Shown here: positions 37,925-51,200 of the stretch, in pieces
Layout of the letters: every line of letters begins with the position of its first letter
How positions within the stretch are numbered: position 1 is the first letter of the stretch
NCBI GenBank assembly: GCA_001630475.1
Contig: KV419404.1
Span: forward strand, 478,225-542,224
Length of the DNA: 64,000 nucleotides
Source of the DNA: Sistotremastrum niveocremeum HHB9708
Lineage: Eukaryota > Basidiomycota > Agaricomycetes > Sistotremastrales > Sistotremastraceae
Reading direction: 5' to 3'
Made by a program: the position numbers and the translations under genes
Notes under the pieces: generated by a model
Database searches by the model: none
What the model was told of the DNA's origin: nothing
Seen by the model: the letters and a program-made list of their open reading frames with translations, nothing else

Positions 37925-39134
37925 GACGATATTCGAGAGGGACGATTATAAGGATTAGACTGAAGATTATAGAAGGATAGAATAGAGGCAGACTAAACTA
38001 AGGTGGACCAGCCGAAGAAATAGTAAGATAATTGTATGAGATCACCAGGATCTGTGGGGCTTGAAGATGGTGGGAGGAAGAGAAAAGCGTCGCAAGCTTG
38101 ACAGGCTTTATATACGAAGTTGACAAAGATTTCAACTCCGCTTGCCCTTTTTTACTTTGGTCGAATCTAGCTCAGATACTTCCGTTTTCGGCAGCTGATC
38201 GGCATCAACGCAGCCTAAGCTACGGGATCGCTTGGGAAGTTTTGCACTGTGCAACCTCTCGGCGCGACTCAGAGACAGTACCTCTGAATATTTTGCGGCC
38301 AAGGCTGCGATGGGAAGTCCGATAGTCACCTTGTCCTCAGTGAGACGAGGTTTCTCCAGCCTTAAAATCGGTCGCGGATTTCTTGGTCCCTTCTGGACGC
38401 ACCATATATAGTATAGTACACTCCGACCATTATATATATTCAAACTTTTTGAGTGTGTCTGGGGTCCATTCAAGTCAGAGATTACTAGTAGTACAATTAG
38501 TAGATTGTTGTCAACATTGTCATGTTTGCCTTGGATCGTCAAGACATGTCAGGTTTCGAGCCCCATACCTTTGTATGCCTCGTCGTTGTCATTTGTCATA
38601 GATTATAGCAAGAAATATATGTTTCGAGTACTACCTTAGTATACTAGTACTTGCATCAACACCGTGACTTAGCTCCTAATACTAGTAGCCCCGTGATAAT
38701 TGGTTCCACTCTTTTAAGAGGTCATGGTACTAGGCTATGATTCGTTTTGACCAAAGTTCTTCTAATCGTTCGCTTTGCTCTTGGCCTAAGTACTTGCCTA
38801 AGTAACTAAAGCTACCTCCGCTTCACATGTTCTCCGTCCAAAGAAACCGGTATCTCATGATTCTCATCGGAATTTATCAACACTAAAATCTTCCCAGTTA
38901 TGAGATAAACCTCCGATGACGCATACTAGTCGTTAGGCTTGAAAGCTTTAACAATCGCCATTCTTTCGACCTTACTAAATATTCTGGGGGACAAGGTGGA
39001 TGCCGGCTTGCCGGCGCTGGTCGTGTGTGCTGTCGGGGGTGTATTTTGGGGGCGGGTGTTTTGTCCTTGCGTCGGATTTCTCGACTGAGTGATTGCGCCT
39101 GGATATAACAGTAAAGGAAGCCCATCTATCATAC
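37925..39134. other. 1.2-kb intergenic region left of tRNA-Glu
   Basis: AT-rich, with several short ACTAGTA-type palindromic words around 38620-38700 and a near-repeat CCTAAGTACTTG / CCTAAGTAACTA near 38785. No coding exon is convincing, and I see no mobile element. Confidence 0.5.
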
Positions 39135-39216
39135 TCCTCTGTAGTCTAACGGCTATGATACCGGTTTTTCAAGCTAAAGCTCCACCGGCGGCCCGGGTTC
39201 GACTCCCGGCAGGGGA
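39135..39216 (+). tRNA. tRNA-Glu(TTC) with 11-base intron
   Basis: The acceptor stem TCCTCTG (39135-39141) pairs with CAGGGGA (39210-39216), with one T-G wobble. A-box type GTAGTCTAACGG follows. The anticodon stem CCGGT / ACCGG encloses loop bases TTTTCA, with anticodon TTC at 39168-39170. An 11-base intron (39172-39182) sits after position 37, the standard place. The T arm is CCGGG-TTCGACT-CCCGG. No CCA is encoded, as usual in eukaryotes. Confidence 0.95.
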
Positions 39217-39572
39217 ATTACATTTTGAATGTTACGCCTTTCTTTGTCTCTTTTCGACGTAACGAGCTTTGACTGCCTTCCTGCATGGTTGCTGGTCGTT
39301 TTGCCCTCCACAATCGGTGTCATCAATGTGTTTTGTGTTAAAAACAATTTTCTTTGCGTTCTCTGCGATAGGGAGCAGCACCATGCAAGCATGTTATTGA
39401 CTGGCCGGTCGGGGTCGCGCATCTAAACGAAGGTACTGATCCAAGCGATCATCAGTCTAGAGTCCGAAGAATGACAGTAATTACAAAAATGCGTCAAGCG
39501 AAGCAATTTCCTAAAATACATACATACACCAATTTGTACATTTTTCTGAACTTCAACAACCCGCTCCGTAAA
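39217..39572. other. Intergenic, tRNA to RhoGEF 3' end
   Basis: 356 bases; nothing recognised apart from the 3' flank of the RhoGEF gene. Confidence 0.5.
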
Positions 39573-42500
39573 TTATCGGCTCCATGTACCATTAGAGGTC
39601 GATAGGCTAGCAGCCGCGTGCAAACGAGGAGAACGTGGGGGAGAGGCAGGCGGAAAATAAGTTGTGGTCGAGGGAGACTGTAATGAACCGGGGAGGAATA
39701 GGGGTATTGTGGGTACCAACTCGAAGACCTGTTGCACAACTGCACGAGGTCTCTTCCCAGGTGCTCCGGGTGGTGGATCAGGGGCTTTCATTACCCCGTG
39801 AACGCGTGGTTCTTGCGATGCCGTTTCTTGCCATCCTTCTGGACCTGGTGTTTGTGCTTGCGATAAACCTGACCCTCCTCGGCCGTCCCAAGTACACCTC
39901 ACATCGCTTCCGGGAATGATTTGGGCCAGTCGGCCATTGTCGATGTGCCGTACTTCGATGAAACGAGAATCAAAGAGCAAAAGGTATGGCGGATGGAAGG
40001 CAACGCGCTCAGCAGTACCCTCCCATTCGATGGTCACGAGTTGCCGACTCGGATATCCGTGGCGATCCACGTACAGGCCAAATTCTGAAAGAAAGGTCAA
40101 GGCATCATCTAAACGAACACTGAGCCACTCACGATCATAGCATAGCAAGAATTCGTTTTCGCTTGACCGGTACATACCGAGAGGTTTGCAAGACTCACAC
40201 CGTTTTGCCAGGGCTTGCAGGCGAGGATCATCTCTTTGAGGAATGCTCACACTTTTGAAGCTATTGGAAAGTCAGCTCTCTCCAGCAATCAACTTGCACG
40301 AATAAGCGCACTCCGTAAGGTCCATAATCTCAAAGCCTTTTGTACACAGTATGGCAATTCGGGCCTTCAAGAAAATTAAATCGTATGACTCCGAGGGTAG
40401 GAAGAAGTCCTGTAAAAATAATGAGGCAAGCACGACAAGCAGACGGCGGTCAACTGACTCTGTAGACTCTGAACCAATCCGACTTTTGAGAACCGATACC
40501 CCAACGACTAAAAGCGGTTGGATTCTTTGCCTTCTCTGCGATTTTGCCAACGACCGGCTCTAAGACACGGAAGACACTATCAAGCTACGCTGATATTTAG
40601 CGAGGATGTTTTGGAAGTAACAAGATGCTACGCACCCCTTTTTTCTTCATATAGATGATCAAGGTTCGACCATGCAGCGAGCCCACACTAAAGAACTGGA
40701 CATCCTTATGGCCGTTTAATTTCTGAGGAGTAGTGCTGGCAGTTGAAGGCGCTGTGGATGATGGCACTAGAGCTTCGATGTGATAAGCAAAGAGCGCCTT
40801 GTCGGCTAGAACAAGGAAAATGCCGAAGTCTTCGAGCATAGCGCATTGAGTTACTTGACGCAGATGAAGAACTCGTTTCATAGCTTAAACAGTCACAATG
40901 AGCTTCGAGAAAGTGTGAAGCTGGGAGACACATACATCTCGTATCGTGGCGAAGACCGATCCATACACCTTCAGCACAGCCGATCGCCACTAAACCACGA
41001 CCGTCTGCGGTCGCTTCGAAGAAAGTCAGATTTTCTCTCGGCACCAGTGAGAAAGCTTTCGAGCATAGCTTACAGAAAGGAACCGAGCAGGTGACTTTAC
41101 CTGTCAGAGGCTGCTCATTATCCCAAGCAGGCGCGTTCATGCCCTGCTGCATGGAAGGTACAAGGAAGGTATCAGCGCTTAGAGGCTCGATCTCAAAGAC
41201 CTGCAAATCTCATTGAGACTTCGAAAAAGGAAGAATACTGGGAAAACCGGACCTTGTTCGAATCTTGAATGACCGCACGCAATGCCAACGCTTCCTCCAA
41301 TTTCTTCTTCCATTCCGCTCGAGCATCCGCAGTCTCGGTATACAGTGTATACAAACCTCCCATTCGACCATTATGGTGGATAGTACAAGGCCAGACTGCA
41401 CGAGAGTCCGATGCATCGCCATTTGCACCGGTCACCGAGTTTCCGGTGGTAGTCCCACTACTCCTATCGCCGCCGCGGAAGCCTTTCAAAAATGCAGTGC
41501 CACGCTGCTGAGCGGGGTCGCTAAATGTCGCCAAACTTAGTAGATCGAGAGGGATAGGCTAGTTAATGGGTGTGAGAGACGGTACTAAGTCTGCTGAGAA
41601 GGAAGCTTACCCTTCGATTGACATGATACTTAGTAACGCCGTCTTTCTCTTTAGTCTTCGTCATAACGACTGCGATTCTTTTAGAAAGGCGTGATGGCTG
41701 GAAGAAAACAACACACGATAATTGTCGAAAAGCAACACATAGAGTTCGCTCCATCCGTTCCATTCCAGCCCACTTTCGGGTTGTCTCAACAGTTTTCCGG
41801 CGTGAATCAGAGAGCGCGTATCTGCTTTCAGGTCCATATCCTAATCCGAAAGTCAGACAACTTCCTTCTCAGAAGGAAGGGGACCCACTAGATATTCTCC
41901 AGGCTTGAACACCAAATTCGCGTCATATCTCCAGAGTTCAACTTTCTGCTTTGAAGACTCCACCCCTCCTTCAGTACTCTTTCCTAAGTCCTTGATCACT
42001 TCCAGGACATTCGGAATGCTGTCTTTATCTTCATGTCCCGCTGGAGATGCATCCATGATCCCCGAAAGTAATAGCGGATATCGAAGGAGGCGAGCAACAG
42101 GTCGCATGATGAAGTTCTTGATATCCAGCTTCTGGGCATCGGGGTGTCTGGTACATTGCTCGATGAAGGATTTGAAAAGAGGATTCTGGGCCATTTCTTC
42201 GTCGACCCGATACGTCGCGATGGGATGATTGGGGATGTACTCGAGGTAAGCATCTCGCCAATTGAGCGCTGCGTCGAAAACGGGTGCGGTAACTGTTCTG
42301 ATCCGCGGGTGTTCCTCACGCTGAATTTCATGAAGTCTGTCTAATAATCTTCGATGATGGCTGTGTATTTCCATGAAGTTGTGGAACACGTCATGAAGGA
42401 AATCGCTGAGCCGCTCAAGTGGGACGATCGGCGGATTACTCGAGCGCAGAGGTCGGACGAAGATCTGCCCCAGGATATAAGAGAGATCGAATCAAGGATG

Positions 42501-45224
42501 TGAAGAATGACTCACTGTCTCAATAAGCTCCAGGTCGCGAACATAGAGCATCTCTCCCTGAATCAGTTCCCAGATGATCCTAAATTCATTAGTTCGTAAC
42601 TGTTATTTCTCGAGCGAAGAATTGACTTACGATTGTCGCTTTGACTCCGACTTGGGTATAGTCATCGTATAATCCTTGGGAATGATGTCATGCCACTGCA
42701 GTTTACTAGTCGGGCCTTTACCCATGGCATTTTGGAATGTCCAAAGAGTTGCGACAGTTGATAGATTCCTGATAGCCTGTACAGCTTCTTGTAGATATTC
42801 CACGTCGGGATTCCCATCTGTGGTTTCTTGCATGATTGCCTCCAGTAATACAGGATATTTTTGAAGATGTTCAGATGGTCGGCTGAGGAAATGTTTCAAG
42901 TCGAAACGACGGGAATCTGGATGTTTGGCACATTGCTGCGGAAAGTCAGTGACGTGAAGTGGAAAAGTTAATGAAAAGAATGTACATCTAAAAAGCGACG
43001 AAGTTCGGTATTTGTCTCGAGTTCGTCCTTGACTCTCTTTTCGGCCACAGGGAGATGCCCAACATAGATTGGATAAGCTAGACGGAATTCCGCTGCTGCA
43101 GTGAGAAAGACGTCTCCAATCCTTTGCACAATGGCTCCTTGTTCTCGCTGTCGCACATACATCACCTCCAACAGTCTTCTGTTGCATTCTCGGATGTCGA
43201 GAACGTTACCGAAGACAGTGTCGATAAACTCGTCAATTTCGTCATGAGGGATGACAGGAGGATTGGCAATGCGCAGAGGTCGGATAAAGAGATGTTCAAT
43301 AGTGTCGAGATCATGAACGTATTGTTCTTCCTTTTTGATGACCTGGTGGATAATACTACAGGAAATATAAGATACGGTTTCTGTATTGCAAAAACTTTGA
43401 GACTCACGTTTGACGTTTGACTTCGCTTTCCGGAAGCTTATCAAGGACATATTGACTGAGTCCACTTCTCCAATCCGACTCCTAGTTTTAAAATTCAGAA
43501 CTGTTGGCTGTCACTAGACAATCTATCACCAACCTTTTCTTCTGACGTCTCCGACGCGATGCTCATGGATAAACTTGGGCCGGTTCGCTGCAATGTCTGG
43601 TACAACAATGAGAATTGAACTGTCCGAATGGGATGAGAAACTCACCGTTCTTCTCTTCGGACATGAATATGAATAACACGGTTCCTCAGTTTGACAACTG
43701 GGCGAATAGCACTTTGTTAAGAAAGTAATTACGCCAGTGGGCAACTCCTCCCGCTCCGGCATGACATCGCTCAAACCTTCCTGATCATCCAAGAACATAA
43801 AGACATCCTCGACGCCGTCCGACAAGATCTTCCCGCCCCATTCGACTTCATAGAAGAAGAGCTGCCCTTGGAGCGATCTTGCAATGTGCAGTGCAGTTCT
43901 TCGATCACTCGTGGAAAGACCCATCGTTATAGATAGCTCCCGTTGGATCTGCGACTGGATAGTTGATACGATATCTTTACCAGTAAAGGCGCGTGGGTAA
44001 GGAATACTTCCTTTGACGTGTGTTCCTCGGGGGACGCGATCCCGCAACCTAACTGCCAGATGGCTCAGTAAAGCGAGATTCACGAAACGGCTATCGTCCT
44101 CTTCATCACTGTCGTCTCCCAGGAACTCGTCATCGGACTCTTCGTGCAGTCCCAAGGGGCCTTTCAACGTTGCAATTCGATCCAACTCATTGTGTCGAGA
44201 AGGGCCTGAATGCCCCGCGCCCGAATAACCGGAGTCGTAAGATGGTCTGGGGTAGGAGGTCGAAGCCGTCATTTGGGACGTTTGAGGAGTTAGTGTCTCA
44301 GCTCGTACGGGATAATGGGCTACTGAAGAGTGTGAGGTTCGTGTCGAGTTTCGCGAAACAGAGGCTTGTGAAGCGAGGGAGGGTGATCGGTATAGATTTT
44401 CAGGTTGTTCTTCATATTCCTCTTCTTCGTGGACGGGAGCACCTGGGTGGGGATATGTGATAGTGTTGCTGTAACTTGAACTGAGCGAGGTGTTTCGACC
44501 AAGGCTGCCGGTCGGATACTGTGAAGTACTTGTCGGATCATAGTATCGAGGGTCGAATTCATCTGAGGAATGACTATAGTTTGTAGGACGGGATACGCTG
44601 CCGTTGGAGAAACCGGGGGCACTGGGAGGTGCGGCACCGCTCGGCCGAGATATTGGAGTAGAAGGGCTTTGGTGAGGGCTTGGTTGGCGGATATGAGGGG
44701 CCGGCATATTGAGCGTGGGTGGTCTGAGAGTTGGATACCCTTCCGCCAATGATCCATTGGATGGTGGATACGGGGATGATGGAAGGCCAGGATGCGGAGG
44801 CAGACGACGAGGACCATTGTTGGGCGTTGGTGGTGAGCGTCTTAGATCTGGATAAGATATCGAACTGCCTGAATCCGATGGAGAGAGATGGTCATAAGGA
44901 TGAGCCTCAGGAAATCCAGAACCAGGAGGTGGTCCAGGAACCGCCGGAAGGGGTCTGGGGCGACGTTGAGGTTGTGATGAGGTGACCGGCGGGAGCTGAG
45001 GGGGTGCTAGAGTGTATGTGAGACGAGCCAGCCATCAAGGAGACGGTCAACTTGCATTGCGAGCCATTCCTGGGAGGACGATCACCGTAGCTGTCGTATA
45101 TGGAGAGGATGCCGTCCTGGTCACGGGGCTGCGAGAAGATATATAAGGAGACGGGGTGGCATGTTAAGCAACGAACCTGATATTGAATATCCTGGTACGC
45201 GTTATCTGGCAATTGTGGCGGCAT
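39573..45224 (-). CDS. ROM2: Rho guanine nucleotide exchange factor, DEP-DH-DH-PH-CNH
   Basis: Rom1/Rom2-type activator of Rho1 in cell-wall integrity signalling. The start is the ATG at 45222-45224. The first part is Pro/Ser-rich and disordered. A DEP domain follows (about 43780-44080; SHLAVRLRDRVPRG, FTGKDIVSTIQ, LQGQLFFYEVEWGGK). Two DH domains come next. DH1 (about 42830-43360) starts HQVIKKEEQYVHDLDTIE and has a degenerate third block, RPSEHLQKYPVLLEAIM. DH2 (about 42050-42580) starts WELIQGEMLYVRDLELIE and has a canonical block, RPVARLLRYPLLLSGIM. A PH domain (41190-41850) and a CNH domain (39900-41100; EFGLYVDRHG-like, GKVTCSVPF, ADGRGLVAIGCAEGVWIGL) complete it. Roughly 1,500 residues. 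The second intron (45007-45055) has a GC donor. It is divergent from the Ran-binding gene. Confidence 0.9.
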
Positions 45225-45558
45225 TGGAGATGGAAGTCAGCGCTCAGCCGGTGAGTGCACTCTGCCGCTTCAGTTGTGACAGGGTGTATATCTAATTAGG
45301 AACAACACTTGAACTGGACTCAAACAGGCATATCTTCACTTGTAATATATGTTTTAGACCGTGCTTAGCTTCCCTTATCTCTGTTCCATGATAATTAGAG
45401 ACATTAGACTTAAATGTAAAGCAGACTAACGGACATAACGGAATACTAGTGCCTTGCGTCCAGGGTGCTTGAATGAGGCAGAGACACGCACCCTCAATCG
45501 CCTCTCTTGCTACTCTCATAACGAACTCCCATCAAGACGCGTTCTCTTGCAAATCCTG
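45225..45558. promoter_or_regulatory. Divergent promoter, RhoGEF and Ran-binding protein
   Basis: 334 bases between start codons on opposite strands. It is AT-rich on the left half. No specific site is recognised. Confidence 0.45.
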
Positions 45559-47783
45559 ATGGCAGACACTTCGCCCCAGTCTGCACCTCTGCCAATTACA
45601 CCACCATCCCCTGCGTCTCCTTCAGACGAGACCCAAGAGGTTCAAGGTACCTTCTTATTCGTCGATCACCTTGTTCCGTCGCTTCATATCATCTTATCAG
45701 CAGCACGCACGACCAGAAAACGAGAGCGTGAAATTTCGATAGAGCCTTCCACCCCAAAGGTTTGTCGTGTTCTACTCTTTGGTTTGCATCGCGAGGCTAA
45801 CGCCTTTCACTGCCCATCCACTGCAGGACGATGATCAGACGGACCCTTCAGAGTCCAAAGAGCATCATATTCCAACAAAGAAGAACCGTCTCCAATCCAT
45901 ATCTCCCGAAGACGAAGACGACGAAGAGGCAAACCCCCACACACCCCCTACTGCCACTTCCGCCCTCCCCATCACCTCGCCTGCTCACGAGAGTAAGGTC
46001 ACGCACATTGGTCAGCGTGTCAAGGATCTTAGTTGGAAAGACAAGAATCCGAACGGCTCAGATTCTCTAGTCCTGGACCAGGAATCTGACGAACAGATGA
46101 CCTCCAATAAATCTTCCCCCACTCCTCAAGATCCGTTTACCGATGATGCTGCTGTGGACCAGGAACCTGCGCAGCAGCCGCTCTCTGATATTCCTGACGA
46201 AAATGTCCAAATGTCGCAGGATCCCGTTGTATCACAAGCAACAGAAGGTTCTTCAGAAATGCCCAACGACCAGCCCACCGCTCTGGAGACAATACAATCG
46301 GAACCAGACCCCGATAAGGAACGCTCGCTCAAGCGCAAACTGGACGTTCCTGCCCCTGAAGAGACTCCAGCGAAGCCTTTAGTCCAGGAATCGGCCAAGA
46401 GACTTAGAGATGATTCTGATGTGGACGACAATCCTCGTGAAACTAAGCGTATCACCCCTCCGCCAGCCACAGAGCCAGTTATAGCGGATACAGCGATAGG
46501 AACAGGACCAGAGCCTGCGTCTCCTCCTAAGGAGGCCCCTGCCATGGTATGTCTCCTTTTCAGCAAGCTGTAATACCGCGCTCATGTCATTATCCCAGTC
46601 AGGATTCTTAGCGTTTGCATCCGTAACTTCACCCTTCGCCACAGCGAAGGATACACCGTTCGCATGGGGCAGTACATCTACATCCTCGGCCACGTTCGCG
46701 TCCAAAGTCCCAACAAAACCCTCATCCTCATCCTCTGTTAACTTAACGGAGTTCGATAAACGTAGCAAGTCCCCGTCGCCAGCTCCTCAGGCCGGCAAAC
46801 CTAAACCCATCTTCGGCATGACAAGTGCCCCAGGTGGTTCCTCATTTTCTGGTGGATTTGGAGCCTATTCTAGCGCCGCATCCCCTTTCCAATCAGCCCT
46901 ACAACAACCCAGCGCTACTGCTCTCGCAACTTCTTCCACGGAATCCCTCACTGGCCCCACACGCTCTAAATCTCCCGTACGGCATGGGAATGCATTTTCT
47001 CCTTACAATTCCTCTGCCAGAGGGTTCGGCATTTCGTTGGGCTCCCGTCGACAAAATATCTCTCAGAGCAGTACACCCCCGGAGCCCGCGAATGCTGTTA
47101 CTACAACGGCAGAAAACGGCAAAGCAGGGAGCGTGGATGGATCTGAGGATGACGAAAAGCAACCCTCATTTGGCGATCGATTAATTGCTGACAAAGGTGC
47201 TGAAGAGGACGGATCGTCAGAGAACAAGATTGCGTTAGAAGAGCAAGAAGGTGCCGCTTTTATGTGCTTATTAATCTCAGTAGTGTTTAATTCGTCTTTC
47301 AGTCCACACAGGCGAAGAAGACGAAACCACAGAATTCTCCGTGAGGGGAAAACTCTATACTCTCAGCAGTCAAAAACAATGGCGAGAACGAGGGACGGGG
47401 CCACTGCGACTCAATGTCCGAAAATCCGATGGACTGGGTGCTCGATTAGGTACCCTCTCGACCTACGTTATTTACCTAAACCTTTCCTGACCTTGTTTGT
47501 AGTAATGCGCAAAGAGGCGATTCATTCCCTTATTCTGAACGTTCCATTGTTCAAGGGGATGAAATTCGAGATTGCACAGGATCCACGCTATGTGCGTTTC
47601 GCCGTCCCTGCAGATGGCAAGTTTGAACAATACAATCTTCGGGTACAATTTTCGTCTTGTCTCTTCAAGTCAGTCACTGAATTATTCAATCAGTTGTCAA
47701 GCGCCAAGGCCATCACAGAACTCCTCGAGGCAGTTGAAACTCATACATCAAAACCAGAGCCTGCGGTCGTCACGGACGTGTAA
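45559..47783 (+). CDS. Ran-binding nuclear transport protein (Yrb2/RanBP3-like)
   Basis: The ATG at 45559 gives MADTSPQSAPLPITPPSPA. A basic patch KKNRLQSISPEDEDDEE suggests nuclear import. The middle is long, acidic and disordered, with an Yrb2-like segment SGFLAFASVTSPFATAK and PFAWGS. FG- and GFG-containing stretches follow (PIFGM, GGFGAY). The C-terminal RanBD1 domain is split by introns: ETTEFSVRGKLYTLSS, RERGTGPLRLNVRKSDG, RLVMRKEAIHSLILNVPLF and KFEIAQDPRYVRFAVPADG. Known relatives are cofactors for Crm1 export with RanGTP. Nup2/Nup50 is the alternative, but the FG content is low. The exons I followed are open. Confidence 0.85.
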
Positions 47784-48249
47784 CATTGTATAATCACCCA
47801 AGATCATCTTCTGCATCACATATGTCGCATTGGGCATTTTGGATCATCTTGTCTTCACTGGATCAGGATCAGAGCAAAAGATCACTGGAACCCATTGCCT
47901 GACAACACCTTTCTGAGCTGTCTAACCGACGTCTCATAAGAGAAATAATTATGACTCAGTATGAGACTAATATCAATCATCGTTTTACTTCTATCGCTTG
48001 TTTTCTTGTTTTACAGATTTTATTCATTCATTAATTATATGATGGTTTCCGACAGCAGGGTAAGCAAACAGGCTTAAGATCATGAGTGAATAAGAACCGG
48101 ACAAAATGCAAGAACGAAAAGGCGTTGTACATATGATGCGCTGGCCAGATGCAGTATACGGAGGTATGCGTATAATCAAATAACACGATGATGCAAGGAG
48201 GAGAAATGAGACAGAACAGGCTACAATGAGATAGAGAGAAGTGGGAACG
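47784..48249. other. Convergent 3' intergenic region
   Basis: 466 bases between the stop codons of two convergent genes. AT-rich; no gene is seen. Confidence 0.5.
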
Positions 48250-51200
48250 TTAGGGTGACCGGACTTCTGGCGGGAATTCCGGTGGCGTAAGATTTTTACG
48301 TCGCTCATCGGCGAGGTAAAGCATTGAGCGTAAGCTCTTTTCAAGAACGGGTTTGGTTAACACATGGTCAGCACCAGCAGTCTTATATTCCTGTGAAAAT
48401 AATGAGCATAGAAAAGCGAAAATTGAGTTTGGACGAACAGCAACGTCTCCAAGCAGAGCATTTCCTGTGAATCGATATAAGCGCCTCATTCCTTTCTGCG
48501 AGAGTGAACATATTTCACCTGTGACGCCGACTACGAAGTCATCACGTCCCATCGCTCTAAGCCTTCGGACAACGTCAAGACCCGAGAGAACAGGCTATAC
48601 AAATTCAGTCAGACGCAACACAGAACAGGGCTCAATATTTTCGTACCATTTGATTACTAGAGAAAATGCATTAGCGTAGCTTACACCGTCACTGAAAAGG
48701 ACTTACTCTAAGAAAACCAGATCAATCTTTGGCTGGGTCTGCAGAGTGGAACCCGAATTAGGGGTATCTGGAAGTTCCTGTGGTGTTGGTAATGCTTGGC
48801 CGAGAAGGATATCCAAGGCCATCTGGCCGTCTTGGGCAGTGAGAACGGAACATCCGAGTCGTGTAAGCATCTTCTTCATGAGTGTCCGTGTCAAAGCATC
48901 ATCGTCTACACATAAAACGACCAAAGGTCTGTCAAAACTAAGAGAGAATTCCGATGATGAGTGGCCGTGGCCATAGGCGGAGATAGCTGGAGTATGGAAT
49001 ATGCTTGATCCAGCGGGGGAGGAAGGTGTAGAGTACATGCCCGAAAAGCTCGGACGAGGAGGAAGTTCCACATATGATGGTCGACAAATTTGAGCAGCAG
49101 ATCGTGATCTTTTTGAGAAGACCGACGGGACATTAGTGCCGCCCAGAGTAGAGGAAGGTCCAATAGTATCCGTCTCCTCGGTCGCTCGGTGCTCCGATGA
49201 GGGCACATCTATCTCATTTGTGGAACAAGATCCTTCTGCCTCTTCCGCTATGTCGGAAGAGCCAGGACTAGCCTCACGGTCTGTAGGTGAGTTGCCATTC
49301 GACAAGTCCACCCCCGTCTTGAGAGGCGACCCGGTCTCCAGTATGGTACCCAAGGGTGCGGGAGGTTGCGGTAGTGACGCTAGATAAGCGGCGCCAGCGT
49401 CTCGTGACGAAATGTATTCCGATGCAGCCATTGAAACGCCGAATTCTGTAGCAGGCGTCATCATCTCTCCAGCCATGCTGTGACCGCGATTGTTTTCGAA
49501 AACGACTGCCATCCGGTCTTGATTGAGCCCACCGTGAGACCCAAGCATAGGACTAGGAATGCCTGACGTAGAGTCATTGCCGAGGGCTTTCTTGCCGATG
49601 CCAAGGGCAAGCTAGAAAATCGGCGTTTCAGCAGAGATGACTGAAGAGGAAGAGTTTTTACCTCGACCCAGAAAGTGCTGCCCTTGCCAAGTTGACTTGA
49701 GACACCAAGCCGACCCTTACTCAAAGAAACAATGTGCCGAACAAGGGCTAATCCCAGTCCAGTGCCTACATATAAAGTCAATCAAAGTCTCAATCTCTTG
49801 TTCTGGCACACATACCTTTGCCTCCTTGAGAACGACCAATCTGTTCCAAAGCTTTGTCAGATGTAATCTGTTGCAAGGCTTCATATTCATACCTCGGTCT
49901 GAACGTATGGACTAAAGAGTTTATTCTCAATCAAGTCGTTGGGCTTGATTCCTAGACCGCTGCAACCGTCTTTAATACGCGGACAATGGAAGAAGTCATT
50001 ATCACTGACGTATCAGTCACCTCTATACGCACGACAAGGAACTCCAGAGAGTCGTCTAAAGCCGAGTTATGGAAACTTAGATGCCGCGACGATAATGATG
50101 GCCTGCGGCCCTCAGGTTTCGAATCGTGTGTCGGACTCTCAGGGTGATCGAAAGATTTCCGGCGATCATGATGCTCAGGCAGTAGGAGTTTCGTCGAGAC
50201 ATGAACGCTGCCTCCAGCTGGCGTAAATTTGCATGCATTGCTAACCACTTTGTCAGTCGAACGATTCAGTAGCGCGCGAGGGGGTCGAACCTCGAAAGAT
50301 TCGTAACCAATTGCCTAAATCGCATCTCATCCCCGACGACAACCCCAGGCTCATCTGGATAACAATCCATCATATTCCGGATGTCTTCCTCAGATAAACC
50401 TTGCGCCTTGTAATATGCTCTTCTTGCGACCTAAAATGGGTAAGTAGACGTCAGAGTCGCGTTCGCGAACAAGTACCTCATCAACCCGACAGTCCAAGTC
50501 GACAGACAAGGTAAGTCCTTTCGATTCAGCTGCCAGGCGCAACGGGAGAATCATTGACCGCATGACTTGATGAAAATGGTATGGCTTATGAACGGATTCG
50601 AATCGCCCAGTGTCCATACGGTTGCTGGATGCAGCTCAATACAAAGTTGATACCACTAGTCAGTGGCAGCTCACAAATCAAGAACATCATTCAACACTTT
50701 GAGGAAATAGTGAGCTGACAAATGAGAGCGGAAGGTTATGAATACCTTTAGACATCATGTTCAGGCTGCCCTCCAGAGCTGCAGACTCAATGTGTTCGCC
50801 TTTCTTCAAGATACCCGATGCTTCCATGTTCTGCACGGCCAATACTGCACCGCAATGAGCATCAATTAAAGTAGCGAACTTGGAAACTCACGAGCCGTGT
50901 TGAGAGGTACTCGAACTTCCTGGTATGATGATATATAACTATGCTCGAGGCACTGTGGGGCTACTCACATGAAATATGTATGATCTGTCAAGTCAAATTA
51001 GGACACTTTGTGCTTAGATGTACTTGTGTACTCACGTAAGCCGTCTTTTAGAATCGGCGGCTTTCCTCTCAGCAATCTGTGCCTTCTGGGTTGCGATGTA
51101 CTGCATCTTGAGCTGCATTCGAAGCGAATGTAACCGTCTTTCAGACTGTTGCCAAATATTGAGTTTAGAAGATATGGACAATCAGTCGAGCATACCATCT

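Noticed and set aside
38590-38830. ACTAGTA-type palindromic words as possible repeat ends
   Set aside because: The words are short and irregular, with no paired repeats or target-site duplication.
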